This document shows, piece after piece, positions 27,439-35,242 of a stretch of DNA of 64,000 bases. Under the pieces are notes generated by a model. The model was not told the DNA's origin, searched no databases, and saw only the letters and a program-made list of their open reading frames with translations. The position numbers were made by a program, and so were the translations under genes. Source of the DNA: Notoacmeibacter marinus (GTDB taxonomy: Bacteria; Pseudomonadota; Alphaproteobacteria; Rhizobiales; Rhizobiaceae); NCBI RefSeq assembly GCF_002238045.1, contig NZ_NBYO01000001.1, positions 1,240,001-1,304,000 of the forward strand. Direction: 5' to 3'. Every line of letters starts with the position of its first letter. The first letter of the stretch is position 1.

Positions 27439-29231
27439 GCCGCCTTACTCTTTTCATGCGCTTTCATGTCGTCGCGAACCCAGCGCCGCAGGAGCTGCAA
27501 TGTCCGGTCCCTGTCGATCTCCAGCATGGCCAGAACCCGCGCGCGGGGATCGTCGCCAACGTCCGCCATGCGCTGGCGCAGCTCGATCTCGGCGAGCATT
27601 TCCGGCGTGTCCGCCATCTGGAAGCCCGCCGCGGGTGAAAAATCATTGTCGAGCGCGAAGTCGCCGTCGGAACCGGAGAAGTCGTTGGTGTTGGAAAAGT
27701 CGCTCGGCCCATCCAGTTGCGCAAAGGCGTCGTTATCGTCGTCCTGTGCATTGAGGTCGGGCAGGAGGGACAATTCGCCCGCTTCGCCCCCCTTCAGAGC
27801 CGGCTTTTCCTTGCCCGCAGCTTTGTTTGGCAACAGTTCGAGCGAGTTGAGGAGCGGACGAACGCCAAGCAGCAGCACCATGATCGAGACGATGACGAAG
27901 ACGAGGGCGCGGATCGCCGTAGAAAGATGCGGCGAGACCACTTCCATCCAGCCGCCGCCGAGCGGTGCAAGTGATTCATCGGCGGGGAGGAATTCGATAG
28001 CCGTCACGTCGATCCGGTCACCGCGCTCGTTTTCGATTCCGGCAGCCGTCGATATCAGTGTGCGAATGGCGTCCAGACGTTCTTCGACAGTGACGTTGGC
28101 CGACGCGGCCGCGCGTTCCAGGATTTCGCGGTTGAGCAGGACCGCCACGTTCAGCCGGCGAATGCGATAGCCATTCGTCAGCGTGGCGATCCGCTTCGAA
28201 CTGATCTCGAAATTGGTTGTTTCCTCGCGGCGCTCGCGCTCTTCGGAGCTTTTCGCGCCCGTCTCGCTCGCGGTATCGCCGCCCTCGGTCGGGATATTCT
28301 GCTCCACACTGGTCGCGTTGCTGCTCTTGGCCTCATTGGCGCGGTCTTCCGAGCGAGAGATCTGAACGCTGCGTTCCACCTTGCTTTCGGGGTCGAAGAT
28401 CGTTTCCTCGATCTGGCGGCGGTCGGTATCGAGATCGGCCTGGACCGCCACCCGATAGTTCAACTCACCGATATAGGGCCGAAGCGCGTTGCCGATGGTG
28501 CGCGACAGATCCGTTTCGATGCGGTTCTTCAGATCGAAGGCCGCGCCGACGGTTTCGGTGCCGCCCGTATCGCCCGATGCGAGAAGACGGCCGGATGCGT
28601 CGAGCACGGTCACGTCGGCTTCGTTGAGGGAGGGAATGGCTGCTGCCACCAATTTGCGGATCCCTTCCGCCTTGGCCGCCAGGTTGGAGCCGTTGGACGC
28701 CAGCAAGACAGACGCTGTCGGACGGCGATTGCGGTCGCGGAAGCCGGTCTGGTCGGGCATGACGATATGGACGCGCGCCGCCTTGACCCCGTCGATCGAC
28801 TGGACCGAGCGGGCGATCTCGCCTTCCAGGGCGCGAACCCGGGTGACTTCCTGCATGAAGGAGGTGAGGCCGAGCGAGCCGAGATTGTCGAACAGTTCGT
28901 AGCCGGAACTGTTGCTGCCGGGCAGGCCTTTCTCCGCCAGAATCATTCGGGCGCGGGCCGTCTGACCGGCCTCAACCAGAACGGTGCTGCCGCTGGAATC
29001 CATATCGTAGGCGATGCCGGCTTCCGACAGGACGATGCCGATCCGGTTCACATCGTCGCGGTCGAGTCCGACATAGAGCGTTTCATAGGTCGGCTGGGCC
29101 AGGAAGATGACGCCGCCCATGATAAGCGCCGTCGTCAGAACCGCGACGGTCGCGAAAGTTGCAAGCCGGGCCTTGCCGATGGCGGTTAGGCTTTCAAGGA
29201 GAGCCTGAAGGCGTTCTGGCACGGTTCGCAC
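27435..29231 (-). CDS. fliF: flagellar MS-ring protein FliF
   Basis: The 598-residue protein has two transmembrane helices, near residues 22-45 and about 440-460, enclosing the periplasmic ring-building motifs. Seen are AQPTYETLYVGLDRDDVNRI, GSNSSGYELFDNLGSLGLTS and ARVHIVMPDQTGF. The C-terminal tail after helix 2 (MLAEIELRQRMADVGDDPRA, VRDDMKAHEKS) is the FliG-binding region. It heads the fliF to transglycosylase operon; a flagellin terminator lies just upstream. Confidence 0.97.
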   Translation of the reverse strand: MRTVPERLQALLESLTAIGKARLATFATVAVLTTALIMGGVIFLAQPTYETLYVGLDRDDVNRIGIVLSEAGIAYDMDSSGSTVLVEAGQTARARMILAEKGLPGSNSSGYELFDNLGSLGLTSFMQEVTRVRALEGEIARSVQSIDGVKAARVHIVMPDQTGFRDRNRRPTASVLLASNGSNLAAKAEGIRKLVAAAIPSLNEADVTVLDASGRLLASGDTGGTETVGAAFDLKNRIETDLSRTIGNALRPYIGELNYRVAVQADLDTDRRQIEETIFDPESKVERSVQISRSEDRANEAKSSNATSVEQNIPTEGGDTASETGAKSSEERERREETTNFEISSKRIATLTNGYRIRRLNVAVLLNREILERAAASANVTVEERLDAIRTLISTAAGIENERGDRIDVTAIEFLPADESLAPLGGGWMEVVSPHLSTAIRALVFVIVSIMVLLLGVRPLLNSLELLPNKAAGKEKPALKGGEAGELSLLPDLNAQDDDNDAFAQLDGPSDFSNTNDFSGSDGDFALDNDFSPAAGFQMADTPEMLAEIELRQRMADVGDDPRARVLAMLEIDRDRTLQLLRRWVRDDMKAHEKSKAA

Positions 29232-29292
29232 ATCCTGTTCTGATCGAACGGCAGACTAGGCGACGAAACTTGCGTGGACTTGGACAAAAAGA

Positions 29293-29316
29293 GAGAGGGC
29301 CCCGAAAGGCCCCCTC
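29293..29316 (-). terminator. terminator of flagellin gene 1
   Basis: On the minus strand a nine-base-pair GC-rich stem (GAGGGGGCC / GGCCCTCTC, one G-U) with a six-base loop is followed by TCTTTTTG. It lies 25 bases after the flagellin stop. Confidence 0.8.
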
Positions 29317-29340
29317 AAAACCGTGCTGCGATGGTTACGC

Positions 29341-30216
29341 TTAGCGGAACAGCGCCAGCAGCGACTGCGAGCCGGAATTGGCCATGGACAGAGCCTGGAT
29401 GCCGAGCTGCTGCTGCGTCTGCAGAGCCTGCAGCTTGGTCGATTCCTCGGTCATATCCGCATCGACCAGCTTGCCGACGCCGCGAGCGATCGAATCCTGC
29501 AACGCACCGACGAAGTCGGACTGGATCGAGACGCGGTTCTTGGCCGAACCGATATCGGCGGCGGCTGTCGTCATGCTTTCCAGAGCCGTGTCGATGTCGG
29601 TCAGCAGGTTATCGAGATTGCCGCTCGTGACATTCATGGCAAGTACCGAGGTGCTGCTGGCCGCACCGTTGGCGCCGAGAATACCAGCCGTTGGCGTGGC
29701 CGTGCTGTCGACGAGCTGAACACCGCTCAGATCGATATCGATCGAGGTGACAGAGACCGCGCCGGTCGAATCGCGCGTGAAGGACGCAACAAGGCTCTTC
29801 GTGCCGCTATCCTTCAGCCAGTTCTCGCCCGAGAAGGATGCGCTGTCTGCGATCGACAGCAATTGCTGCTGCAATGCGCCGATTTCACTCTGAACTTTTG
29901 ATTTATCGACCCCCGGCTCCTGCGCCGCAACGATTTTGCTCTTCATTTCCTGCACCACGTCGATCGCGGAATTCATGCCCGTATAGGCGACGTCGAGCTT
30001 GGCCGCTCCAAGGCCGAGCGCATCTGTGACGGTGCCCAGCGCCTTGCTGTCGGAACGCATGGTGGTGGCGATGGACCAGTAGGCCGCGTTATCGGACGCA
30101 TCGGAGACGCGGAACCCGGTCGAGATGTTCTTCTGAGTGGCTTCGAGCGCGCTGTTGGTCGCCTGAAGGGACTTCAACGCGGTCATCGCACTCGTGTTTG
30201 TCATGAGGCTTGTCAT
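29341..30216 (-). CDS. flagellin 1
   Basis: The 291-residue flagellin has the D0/D1 ends MTSLMTNTSAMTALKSLQAT and LGIQALSMANSGSQSLLALF. A reduced centre lies between them, so the surface D2/D3 domains are essentially absent, as in rhizobial complex flagella. The start at 30216 aligns with the other flagellins; a TTG seven codons earlier does not. It is the most divergent of the five tandem copies, with unique central sequence (DSTATPTAGILGANGAASST). Its leader carries the shared motif pair. Confidence 0.96.
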   Translation of the reverse strand: MTSLMTNTSAMTALKSLQATNSALEATQKNISTGFRVSDASDNAAYWSIATTMRSDSKALGTVTDALGLGAAKLDVAYTGMNSAIDVVQEMKSKIVAAQEPGVDKSKVQSEIGALQQQLLSIADSASFSGENWLKDSGTKSLVASFTRDSTGAVSVTSIDIDLSGVQLVDSTATPTAGILGANGAASSTSVLAMNVTSGNLDNLLTDIDTALESMTTAAADIGSAKNRVSIQSDFVGALQDSIARGVGKLVDADMTEESTKLQALQTQQQLGIQALSMANSGSQSLLALFR

Positions 30217-30292
30217 ATGAATAATGCCCGTACTCAATACAATCGGGACATGCCTCGATCAAAAGGCAAGACAGACGCTCCGGCATCATGCC
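30217..30292 (-). promoter_or_regulatory. flagellin leader element, copy 1
   Basis: Read on the minus strand, GGCATGATGCC (30292-30282) is followed after 27 bases by GGCATGTCCC (30254-30245), 28 bases before the start codon. The CCCG of the second block can pair with CGGG at 30230-30227. The other copies use CCCT/AGGG here, so both partners changed together. Confidence 0.6.
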
Positions 30293-30417
30293 GGACTTCG
30301 AAAAGAAGCGCATAGCGTTCCGTCATAATGATACTCGCACGGACTTGTTTCCCTGCCGTTGAGGGAGTTGGTGAACAAAAGGAAAAAGCAGTCGCCAAAA
30401 CCTTAACGTTCCAGACG

Positions 30418-30530
30418 AAAACGGGCCGCCTCCGAAGAGGCGACCCGTGGTCGTAGGGCTATGTGCTGTGCTGCGACTTCGGATTTACCGGAAGAGCGAC
30501 AGCAGCGACTGCGAGCCGGAATTGGCCATG
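30418..30530. repeat. direct repeat: flagellin 3' end plus terminator, copy A
   Basis: About 110 bases covering the flagellin 2 terminator, 3' untranslated region and last codons recur almost unchanged at 31632-31744. Only a few single-base differences are visible. The identity extends into non-coding sequence, so it is not explained by protein constraint alone. Confidence 0.8.
30421..30448 (-). terminator. terminator of flagellin gene 2
   Basis: The minus strand reads ACGGGTCGCCTC, loop TTCG, GAGGCGGCCCGT, then TTTTCGTTT. The 12-base-pair stem contains one G-U pair, which means it is complete only in this orientation. Confidence 0.88.
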
Positions 30531-31423
30531 GATAGAGCCTGGATGCCGAGCTGCTGCTGCGTCTGCAGAGCCTGAAGCTTGGTGGACTCTTCGGTCATGT
30601 CCGCATCGACCAGCTTGCCGATGCCGCTGGAGATGGAGTCCATCAGATTGCCGATGAACTTGGTCTGCATGTCGATACGGCTCTTGCTGGAGCCGAGATC
30701 GGCCGCCGCCGTCGTCATGTCCGCCAGCGTGGTCTCCACGTTGGACAGCATACCGTCGATCACCGTGTCGTCCACATTCGTGGCCGTGATGTCGAGCGTG
30801 GCGATGGTGTAGGTGACGTTTACGGGCGTCGCAGCGCCATTGGCCGTGGTGTAGTCCTTGTTCAGCATGCCGTTATTGACCGGCGTGCCGGCGCCGTCAT
30901 TGCCGAAGAGCTTCACGTCGGAAATGTCGATCGAGATCGTGCCAATCGACACGGCGCCACTGGCGTTACGATTGAAGGACGCGACAACATCCTTCGTGGT
31001 GCCGGCGGTGTCGGTGAAGTTCAGCCAGTTCTCGCCGGAGAAGGAAGCGCTTTCGGCAATCGAAGTGAGCTGACCCTGCAGCGCCTTGATCTCGCTCTGA
31101 ACCTTGTCCTTGTCGACGCCCGGTTCCTTGGCGGCAACCAGCTTGGCCTTGATTTCATCGACGACGTCGATGGATGCGTTCATCGCCGTATAGGCCACAT
31201 CGACCTTGGCGGCTCCGAGACCGAGAGCATCTTCAACGGTGCTCAGCGCCTTGTTGTCGGAACGCATGGTGGTGGCGATGGACCAGTAAGCCGCATTGTC
31301 GGAAGCATCCGAAACACGGTAGCCGGTAGAGATGTTCTTCTGGGTCGATTCCAGCGCCGAATTGGTCATCTGGAGCGACTTCAGCGCCGTCATCGCGGCG
31401 GTATTGGTATGAATACTGGACAT
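30485..31423 (-). CDS. flagellin 2
   Basis: This is a 312-residue flagellin (MSSIHTNTAAMTALKSLQMT at the N-terminus, ALSMANSGSQSLLSLFR at the C-terminus). The central block with LFGNDGAGTPVNNGMLNKDY is shared with flagellin 5, whereas the last 75 residues (MDSISSGIGKL, SGSQ) match flagellin 3. It has its own terminator and a full leader with upstream boxes, so it can be transcribed alone. Confidence 0.97.
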   Translation of the reverse strand: MSSIHTNTAAMTALKSLQMTNSALESTQKNISTGYRVSDASDNAAYWSIATTMRSDNKALSTVEDALGLGAAKVDVAYTAMNASIDVVDEIKAKLVAAKEPGVDKDKVQSEIKALQGQLTSIAESASFSGENWLNFTDTAGTTKDVVASFNRNASGAVSIGTISIDISDVKLFGNDGAGTPVNNGMLNKDYTTANGAATPVNVTYTIATLDITATNVDDTVIDGMLSNVETTLADMTTAAADLGSSKSRIDMQTKFIGNLMDSISSGIGKLVDADMTEESTKLQALQTQQQLGIQALSMANSGSQSLLSLFR

Positions 31424-31503
31424 AAAGGGAAGTCCCTAAAATACGCGGATACAGGGACATGCCGAAAGCTCGCTTCGGCCTCGACGATCAGAGGCATCAT
31501 GCC
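31424..31503 (-). promoter_or_regulatory. flagellin leader element, copy 2
   Basis: In mRNA order: GGCATGATGCC (31503-31493), a 29-base spacer, GGCAT then GTCCCT (31463-31453), a 15-base loop, and AGGGAC (31437-31432) just before the start codon. GTCCCT and AGGGAC form a six-base-pair stem over the ribosome-binding region. Confidence 0.65.
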
Positions 31504-31525
31504 AATCGCCCAGGTTCGAGACCGG

Positions 31526-31576
31526 GACGACAACCGTCAGATGCGACTATGCCAACGAAACTCTAAAGAAGCGTAA
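31526..31576 (-). promoter_or_regulatory. flagellin upstream boxes, copy 2
   Basis: Two blocks are shared with flagellins 3 and 5 at nearly fixed distance. GACGACAACCGTC lies at 31526-31538 (103-115 bases before the start codon). CTAAAGAAGCGTAA lies at 31563-31576 (140-153 before). They read on the plus strand and are probably promoter or activator sites. Confidence 0.5.
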
Positions 31577-31631
31577 GTGCCTGCGTAATAAGGTATTAAC
31601 CGTGTCTAGACGGGTTCCACTCACCCAAACG

Positions 31632-31744
31632 AAAACGGGCCGCCTCCGAAGAGACGACCCGTGGTCGTAGGGCTGTGTGCTGTGCTGCGACTTCGAATTT
31701 ACCGGAAGAGCGACAGCAGCGACTGCGAGCCGGAATTGGCCATG
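31632..31744. repeat. direct repeat: flagellin 3' end plus terminator, copy B
   Basis: This is the second copy of the 110-base block described at 30418-30530, including terminator, 3' untranslated region and the reverse complement of the last flagellin codons. Confidence 0.8.
31635..31662 (-). terminator. terminator of flagellin gene 3
   Basis: The minus strand reads ACGGGTCGTCTC, loop TTCG, GAGGCGGCCCGT, then TTTTCGTTT. Two G-U pairs complete the 12-pair stem. It is near-identical to the terminator of flagellin 2. Confidence 0.88.
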
Positions 31745-32661
31745 GACAGAGCCTGGATGCCGAGCTGCTGCTGCGTCTGCAGGGCCTGAAGCTTGGTGGA
31801 CTCTTCGGTCATGTCCGCATCGACCAGCTTGCCGATGCCGCTGGAGATGGAGTCCATCAGATTGCCGATGAACTTGGTCTGCATGTCGATGCGGCTCTTG
31901 CTGGAGCCGAGATCGGCCGCCGCCGTCGTCATGCTATTCAGCGCGCTTTCAACACCGACGATCATGCCGTCGAGCTGGTCGTCTGTGACGGAGGTGATAT
32001 CGAGATTGTAGATCGAGACCGTGTAGGTCAACGCTGCGGTGGTCGCGCCGCCATCGCCGTCATGGTCGTAGTCGGCGAGGGTGGAGTCGAGAATGCCGCG
32101 GCCCGTTGCCGAGGCGGTGGTCCGGTCGATCGTGGCGCTGTCGAACAGTTTCGAGGAATGGACATCGACGGAAACGGTGCCGATGGATACCGCGCCCGAA
32201 CTGTCGCGGGTAAAGGAGGCAACAATTTCTTTCGTCGCGCCACTCGTCGCGTTGCTGGCCAGCCAGTTTTCGCCGGAGAAGGAAGCACTGTCGGCAATCG
32301 CCTTCAACTGCTCCTGAAGGGCTTTGACTTCGCTCTGGATCTTGCTTTTGTCGACGCCCGGTTCCTTGGCCGCGACCAGCTTCGATTTAATCTCGTCGAC
32401 CACGTCAATCGCCGATTTCGTCGCCGTATAGGCGACATCCACCTTGGCGGCGCCGAGGCCGAGCGCATCGTTGACGGTGCTCAGCGCCTTGTTGTCGGAG
32501 CGCATGGTGGTCGCGATGGACCAGTAGGCGGCGTTATCGGAGGCATCCGAAACACGGTAGCCGGTGGAGATGTTCTTCTGCGTCGATTCCAGCGCCGAAT
32601 TGGTCATCTGGAGCGCTTTCAGCGCCGTCATCGCAGCAGTATTGGTGTGAATGCTGGACAT
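31699..32661 (-). CDS. flagellin 3
   Basis: This is a 320-residue flagellin. Its centre (RTTASATGRGILDSTLADYD, then HDGDGGATTAALTYTVSIYN) is nearly identical to flagellin 4, but its C-terminal part (MDSISSGIGKL, SGSQSLLSLFR) is that of flagellin 2. It also carries ALKALQMTNS in place of ALKSLQMTNS and ATKSAIDVV where the others have AMN. It has its own leader, upstream boxes and terminator. Confidence 0.97.
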   Translation of the reverse strand: MSSIHTNTAAMTALKALQMTNSALESTQKNISTGYRVSDASDNAAYWSIATTMRSDNKALSTVNDALGLGAAKVDVAYTATKSAIDVVDEIKSKLVAAKEPGVDKSKIQSEVKALQEQLKAIADSASFSGENWLASNATSGATKEIVASFTRDSSGAVSIGTVSVDVHSSKLFDSATIDRTTASATGRGILDSTLADYDHDGDGGATTAALTYTVSIYNLDITSVTDDQLDGMIVGVESALNSMTTAAADLGSSKSRIDMQTKFIGNLMDSISSGIGKLVDADMTEESTKLQALQTQQQLGIQALSMANSGSQSLLSLFR

Positions 32662-32741
32662 AAAGAAAGGTCCCTACGAAACGCGAATACAGGGACATGC
32701 CGAACGCTGCGGTTGGGCGCGACGATCGAAGGCATCATGCC
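32662..32741 (-). promoter_or_regulatory. flagellin leader element, copy 3
   Basis: In mRNA order: GGCATGATGCC (32741-32731), 29 bases, GGCAT then GTCCCT (32701-32691), a 15-base loop, and AGGGAC (32675-32670). Spacing to the start codon is identical to copy 2. Confidence 0.65.
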
Positions 32742-32763
32742 AATCGCCAGGCCATAGGGCCAA

Positions 32764-32814
32764 GACGACAATCGTCACCGCATACTCTGATCGAAAACCT
32801 CTAAGGAAGCGTAA
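32764..32814 (-). promoter_or_regulatory. flagellin upstream boxes, copy 3
   Basis: GACGACAATCGTC at 32764-32776 and CTAAGGAAGCGTAA at 32801-32814 lie at exactly the same distances from the start codon as in copy 2, although the sequence between them is not conserved. Confidence 0.5.
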
Positions 32815-32873
32815 GTGGAGCGATAACAGCGCGTTAACCATAAAAAGGCAGTGCAATCATGCCGAAAAACGAA

Positions 32874-32899
32874 ACGGGCCGCCCTGATGGGCGGCCCGT
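32874..32899 (-). terminator. terminator of flagellin gene 4
   Basis: A perfect 11-base-pair stem (ACGGGCCGCCC / GGGCGGCCCGT) with a four-base loop is followed on the minus strand by TTCGTTTTTCGG. It lies 45 bases after the stop. Confidence 0.88.
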
Positions 32900-32943
32900 T
32901 TCCGTTGCGTGGCTGTGCGGCTGGCTCGTCCGCTCTCGCGATC

Positions 32944-33906
32944 TTACTGGAAGAGCGAGAGGAGCGACTGAGCGCCGGAATTGGCCATGGACAGAGCCTG
33001 GATGCCGAGCTGCTGCTGCGTCTGCAGCGCCTGGAGGCGTGTCGATTCTTCGGTCATATCCGCATCGACCAGCTTGCCGATGCCGCTCTTGATCGAATCC
33101 ATCAGGTTGCCGACAAATTTGGTCTGCATGTCGATCCGACTCTTGGTCGAACCGAGGCCAGCGGCTGCCGTCGTGATGCCTTCGAGCGCGCTCTCAACAC
33201 CAACGATCATGCCGTCGAGCTGGTCGTCGGTGACGGAGGTGATGTCGAGATTGTAGATCGAGACCGTGTAGGTCAGCGCCGCCGTGGTTGCGCCGCCATC
33301 GCCGTCATGGTCGTAGTCGGCGAGGGTGGAGTCGAGAATGCCGCGGCCCGTTGCCGAGGCGGTGGTCCGGTCGACCGTGGCGGTGTCGAACAGCTTGGTG
33401 GAATGGATATCCACCGCGACCGTGCCGATGGAAACAGCGCCGGAACTGTCGCGGGTAAAGGACGACACGATTTCCTTGGTGTCGCCCGAAGACGCATTGC
33501 TGGTGAGCCAGTTCTCGCTGGAGAAGGAAGCGCTACCGGCAATGGCTTTCAGCTGCTCTTGGAGCGCTTCGACCTCGCTTTGAATCTTGGTCTTGTCGAC
33601 GCCCGGTTCCTTGGCGGCGACCAGCTTCGACTTGATGTCGTCGACCACGTCGATGGCCGAGTTCATCGCCGTATAGGCCACATCGACCTTGGCGGCGCCG
33701 AGGCCGAGAGCGTCGTTGACCGTGCTGAGCGCCTTGTTGTCGGAGCGCATGGTGGTGGCGATGGACCAGTAAGCCGCATTGTCGGAAGCGTCGGAGACGC
33801 GGTAGCCGGTGGAGATGTTCTTCTGGGTCGATTCCAGTGCCGAATTGGTCATCTGGAGCGACTTCAGCGCCGTCATCGCGGCGGTATTGGTATGAATACT
33901 GGACAT
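32944..33906 (-). CDS. flagellin 4
   Basis: This is a 320-residue flagellin sharing its central block with flagellin 3 (GRGILDSTLADYDHDGDGG). Its 3' part (GLGSTKSRIDMQTKFVGNL, MDSIKSGIGKL, SGAQSLLSLFQ) matches flagellin 5. The ends are the usual D0/D1 coiled coils. It has its own leader and terminator. The upstream boxes seen at copies 2, 3 and 5 are not clear here. Confidence 0.97.
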   Translation of the reverse strand: MSSIHTNTAAMTALKSLQMTNSALESTQKNISTGYRVSDASDNAAYWSIATTMRSDNKALSTVNDALGLGAAKVDVAYTAMNSAIDVVDDIKSKLVAAKEPGVDKTKIQSEVEALQEQLKAIAGSASFSSENWLTSNASSGDTKEIVSSFTRDSSGAVSIGTVAVDIHSTKLFDTATVDRTTASATGRGILDSTLADYDHDGDGGATTAALTYTVSIYNLDITSVTDDQLDGMIVGVESALEGITTAAAGLGSTKSRIDMQTKFVGNLMDSIKSGIGKLVDADMTEESTRLQALQTQQQLGIQALSMANSGAQSLLSLFQ

Positions 33907-33979
33907 AGAAAGGTCCCTGGGGTTCGGCCATAAAGGGACATGCCAATCGGAAGAGGCGGGGCAACCCTGGCATCATGCC
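33907..33979 (-). promoter_or_regulatory. flagellin leader element, copy 4
   Basis: In mRNA order: GGCATGATGCC (33979-33969), 24 bases, GGCAT then GTCCCT (33944-33934), a 15-base loop, and AGGGAC (33918-33913). The loop sequence differs from copies 2 and 3 while the stem is unchanged. Confidence 0.65.
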
Positions 33980-34043
33980 GGTCACATCTGTTTGACGTGA
34001 TAGTCGCCGTCTTGCGCACTCCTCGTCGCCGAGGTTTGCATCG

Positions 34044-34070
34044 GATGGTCGCCGCCTAACGGCGACCATC
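34044..34070 (-). terminator. hairpin downstream of flagellin gene 5
   Basis: A perfect 11-base-pair stem (GATGGTCGCCG / CGGCGACCATC) with a five-base loop lies 28 bases after the flagellin 5 stop. No T run follows, so it may stabilise the 3' end rather than terminate strongly. Confidence 0.6.
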
Positions 34071-34097
34071 GCTTATTTCCGTTCGTTCAACCCGGCC

Positions 34098-35036
34098 TTA
34101 CTGGAAGAGCGAGAGAAGCGACTGGGCGCCGGAATTGGCCATGGACAGAGCCTGGATGCCGAGCTGCTGCTGCGTCTGCAGGGCCTGAAGCTTCGTCGAC
34201 TCTTCGGTCATGTCCGCATCGACCAGCTTGCCGATGCCGCTCTTGATCGAATCCATCAGATTGCCGACGAATTTGGTCTGCATGTCGATGCGGCTCTTGC
34301 TGGAGCCGAGGCCCGCAGCTGCCGTCGTCATGTCCTCCAGCGTGGTCTCCACGTTGGAGAGCATGCCGTCGATCACCGTGTCGTCCACATTCGTGGCCGT
34401 GATGTCCAGCGTGGCGATGGTGTAGGTCACGTTGACGGGCGTACCCGCACCGTTAGCCGTTGTGTAGTCCTTGTTCAGCATGCCGTTATTGACCGGCGTG
34501 CCGGCGCCGTCATTGCCGAAGAGTTTCATGTCGGAAATATCGATGGCGATGGTGCCGATGGAAACGGCGCCCGCACCGGTGCGGGTGAACGAGGCCACGA
34601 CTTCCTTCGTCGTGCCGCTTGTGTCGGTGAATGTGAGCCAGTTCTCTCCGGAAAAGGAGGCACTCTCCGCAATGGCCGTCAACTGGCCCTGCAGCGCGGT
34701 GATCTCGCTCTGGATCTTTTCCTTGTCGACGCCAGGCTCTCTGGCCGCAACCAGCTTGGTCTTGATGTCGTCGACGACTTCGATGGCCGAGTTCATGGCG
34801 GTGTAGGCCACGTCAACCTTTGCGGCGCCGAGGCCGAGCGCATCGTTGACCGTGCTGAGCGCCTTGTTGTCCGAGCGCATGGTGGTGGCGATGGACCAGT
34901 AAGCCGCATTGTCGGAGGCATCGGAAACGCGGTAGCCGGTGGAGATGTTCTTCTGCGTCGATTCCAGCGCCGAATTGGTCATCTGGAGCGACTTGAGCGC
35001 CGTCATCGCGGCGGTATTGGTATGAATACTGGACAT
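34098..35036 (-). CDS. flagellin 5
   Basis: This is a 312-residue flagellin. The centre (LFGNDGAGTPVNNGMLNKDY, ATNVDDTVIDGMLSNVETTL) is that of flagellin 2, and the C-terminus (MDSIKSGIGKL, SGAQSLLSLFQ) is that of flagellin 4. It is the first copy of the tandem array in transcription direction, about 200 bases downstream of the fliP stop, with leader and upstream boxes. Confidence 0.97.
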   Translation of the reverse strand: MSSIHTNTAAMTALKSLQMTNSALESTQKNISTGYRVSDASDNAAYWSIATTMRSDNKALSTVNDALGLGAAKVDVAYTAMNSAIEVVDDIKTKLVAAREPGVDKEKIQSEITALQGQLTAIAESASFSGENWLTFTDTSGTTKEVVASFTRTGAGAVSIGTIAIDISDMKLFGNDGAGTPVNNGMLNKDYTTANGAGTPVNVTYTIATLDITATNVDDTVIDGMLSNVETTLEDMTTAAAGLGSSKSRIDMQTKFVGNLMDSIKSGIGKLVDADMTEESTKLQALQTQQQLGIQALSMANSGAQSLLSLFQ

Positions 35037-35112
35037 TGAAAGAGGTCCCTAGGGTAAGCCGTACAGGGACATGCCGAATTGTAGTAGGCCGGACGATCAA
35101 GGGCATCATGCC
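35037..35112 (-). promoter_or_regulatory. flagellin leader element, copy 5
   Basis: In mRNA order: GGCATGATGCC (35112-35102), 26 bases, GGCAT then GTCCCT (35075-35065), a 14-base loop, and AGGGAC (35050-35045). Confidence 0.65.
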
Positions 35113-35135
35113 GATCGCCAAGCCGGGTCTGGCCG

Positions 35136-35186
35136 GGCGATAATCGTCAGGACCGACAATCGTCGAAAATGGCTAATGAAGCGTAA
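35136..35186 (-). promoter_or_regulatory. flagellin upstream boxes, copy 5
   Basis: GGGCGATAATCGTC around 35135-35148 and CTAATGAAGCGTAA at 35173-35186 occupy the positions of the boxes at copies 2 and 3, shifted by three bases. An extra GACAATCGTC lies at 35155-35164. Confidence 0.5.
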
Positions 35187-35242
35187 CCGAAACGCTAACA
35201 AACGGTAAATGCTGGCGTTTCCCGGGCGCTGATTACAGCGTG

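Noticed and set aside
26348-27754. 468-codon plus-strand frame rich in serine and alanine
   Set aside because: It mirrors the acidic repeat region of the FliH-like gene and the end of fliF; the composition is what antisense of D/P/L codons gives.
31699-32757. Long plus-strand frames opposite the flagellin genes
   Set aside because: They recur at several flagellin copies only because the flagellin genes are repeats; the flagellin translation is clear.
33955-33979. Sigma-54 promoter reading of GGCATGATGCC
   Set aside because: The GG-N10-GC spacing of a -24/-12 promoter fits only copy 4 loosely and fails at the other copies, so the motif is better explained as an element of its own.
30485-35036. 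CRISPR-like or transposon-like repeat array
   Set aside because: The repeats are intact flagellin genes with their own leaders and terminators; there are no short regular spacers, transposase or terminal inverted repeats.
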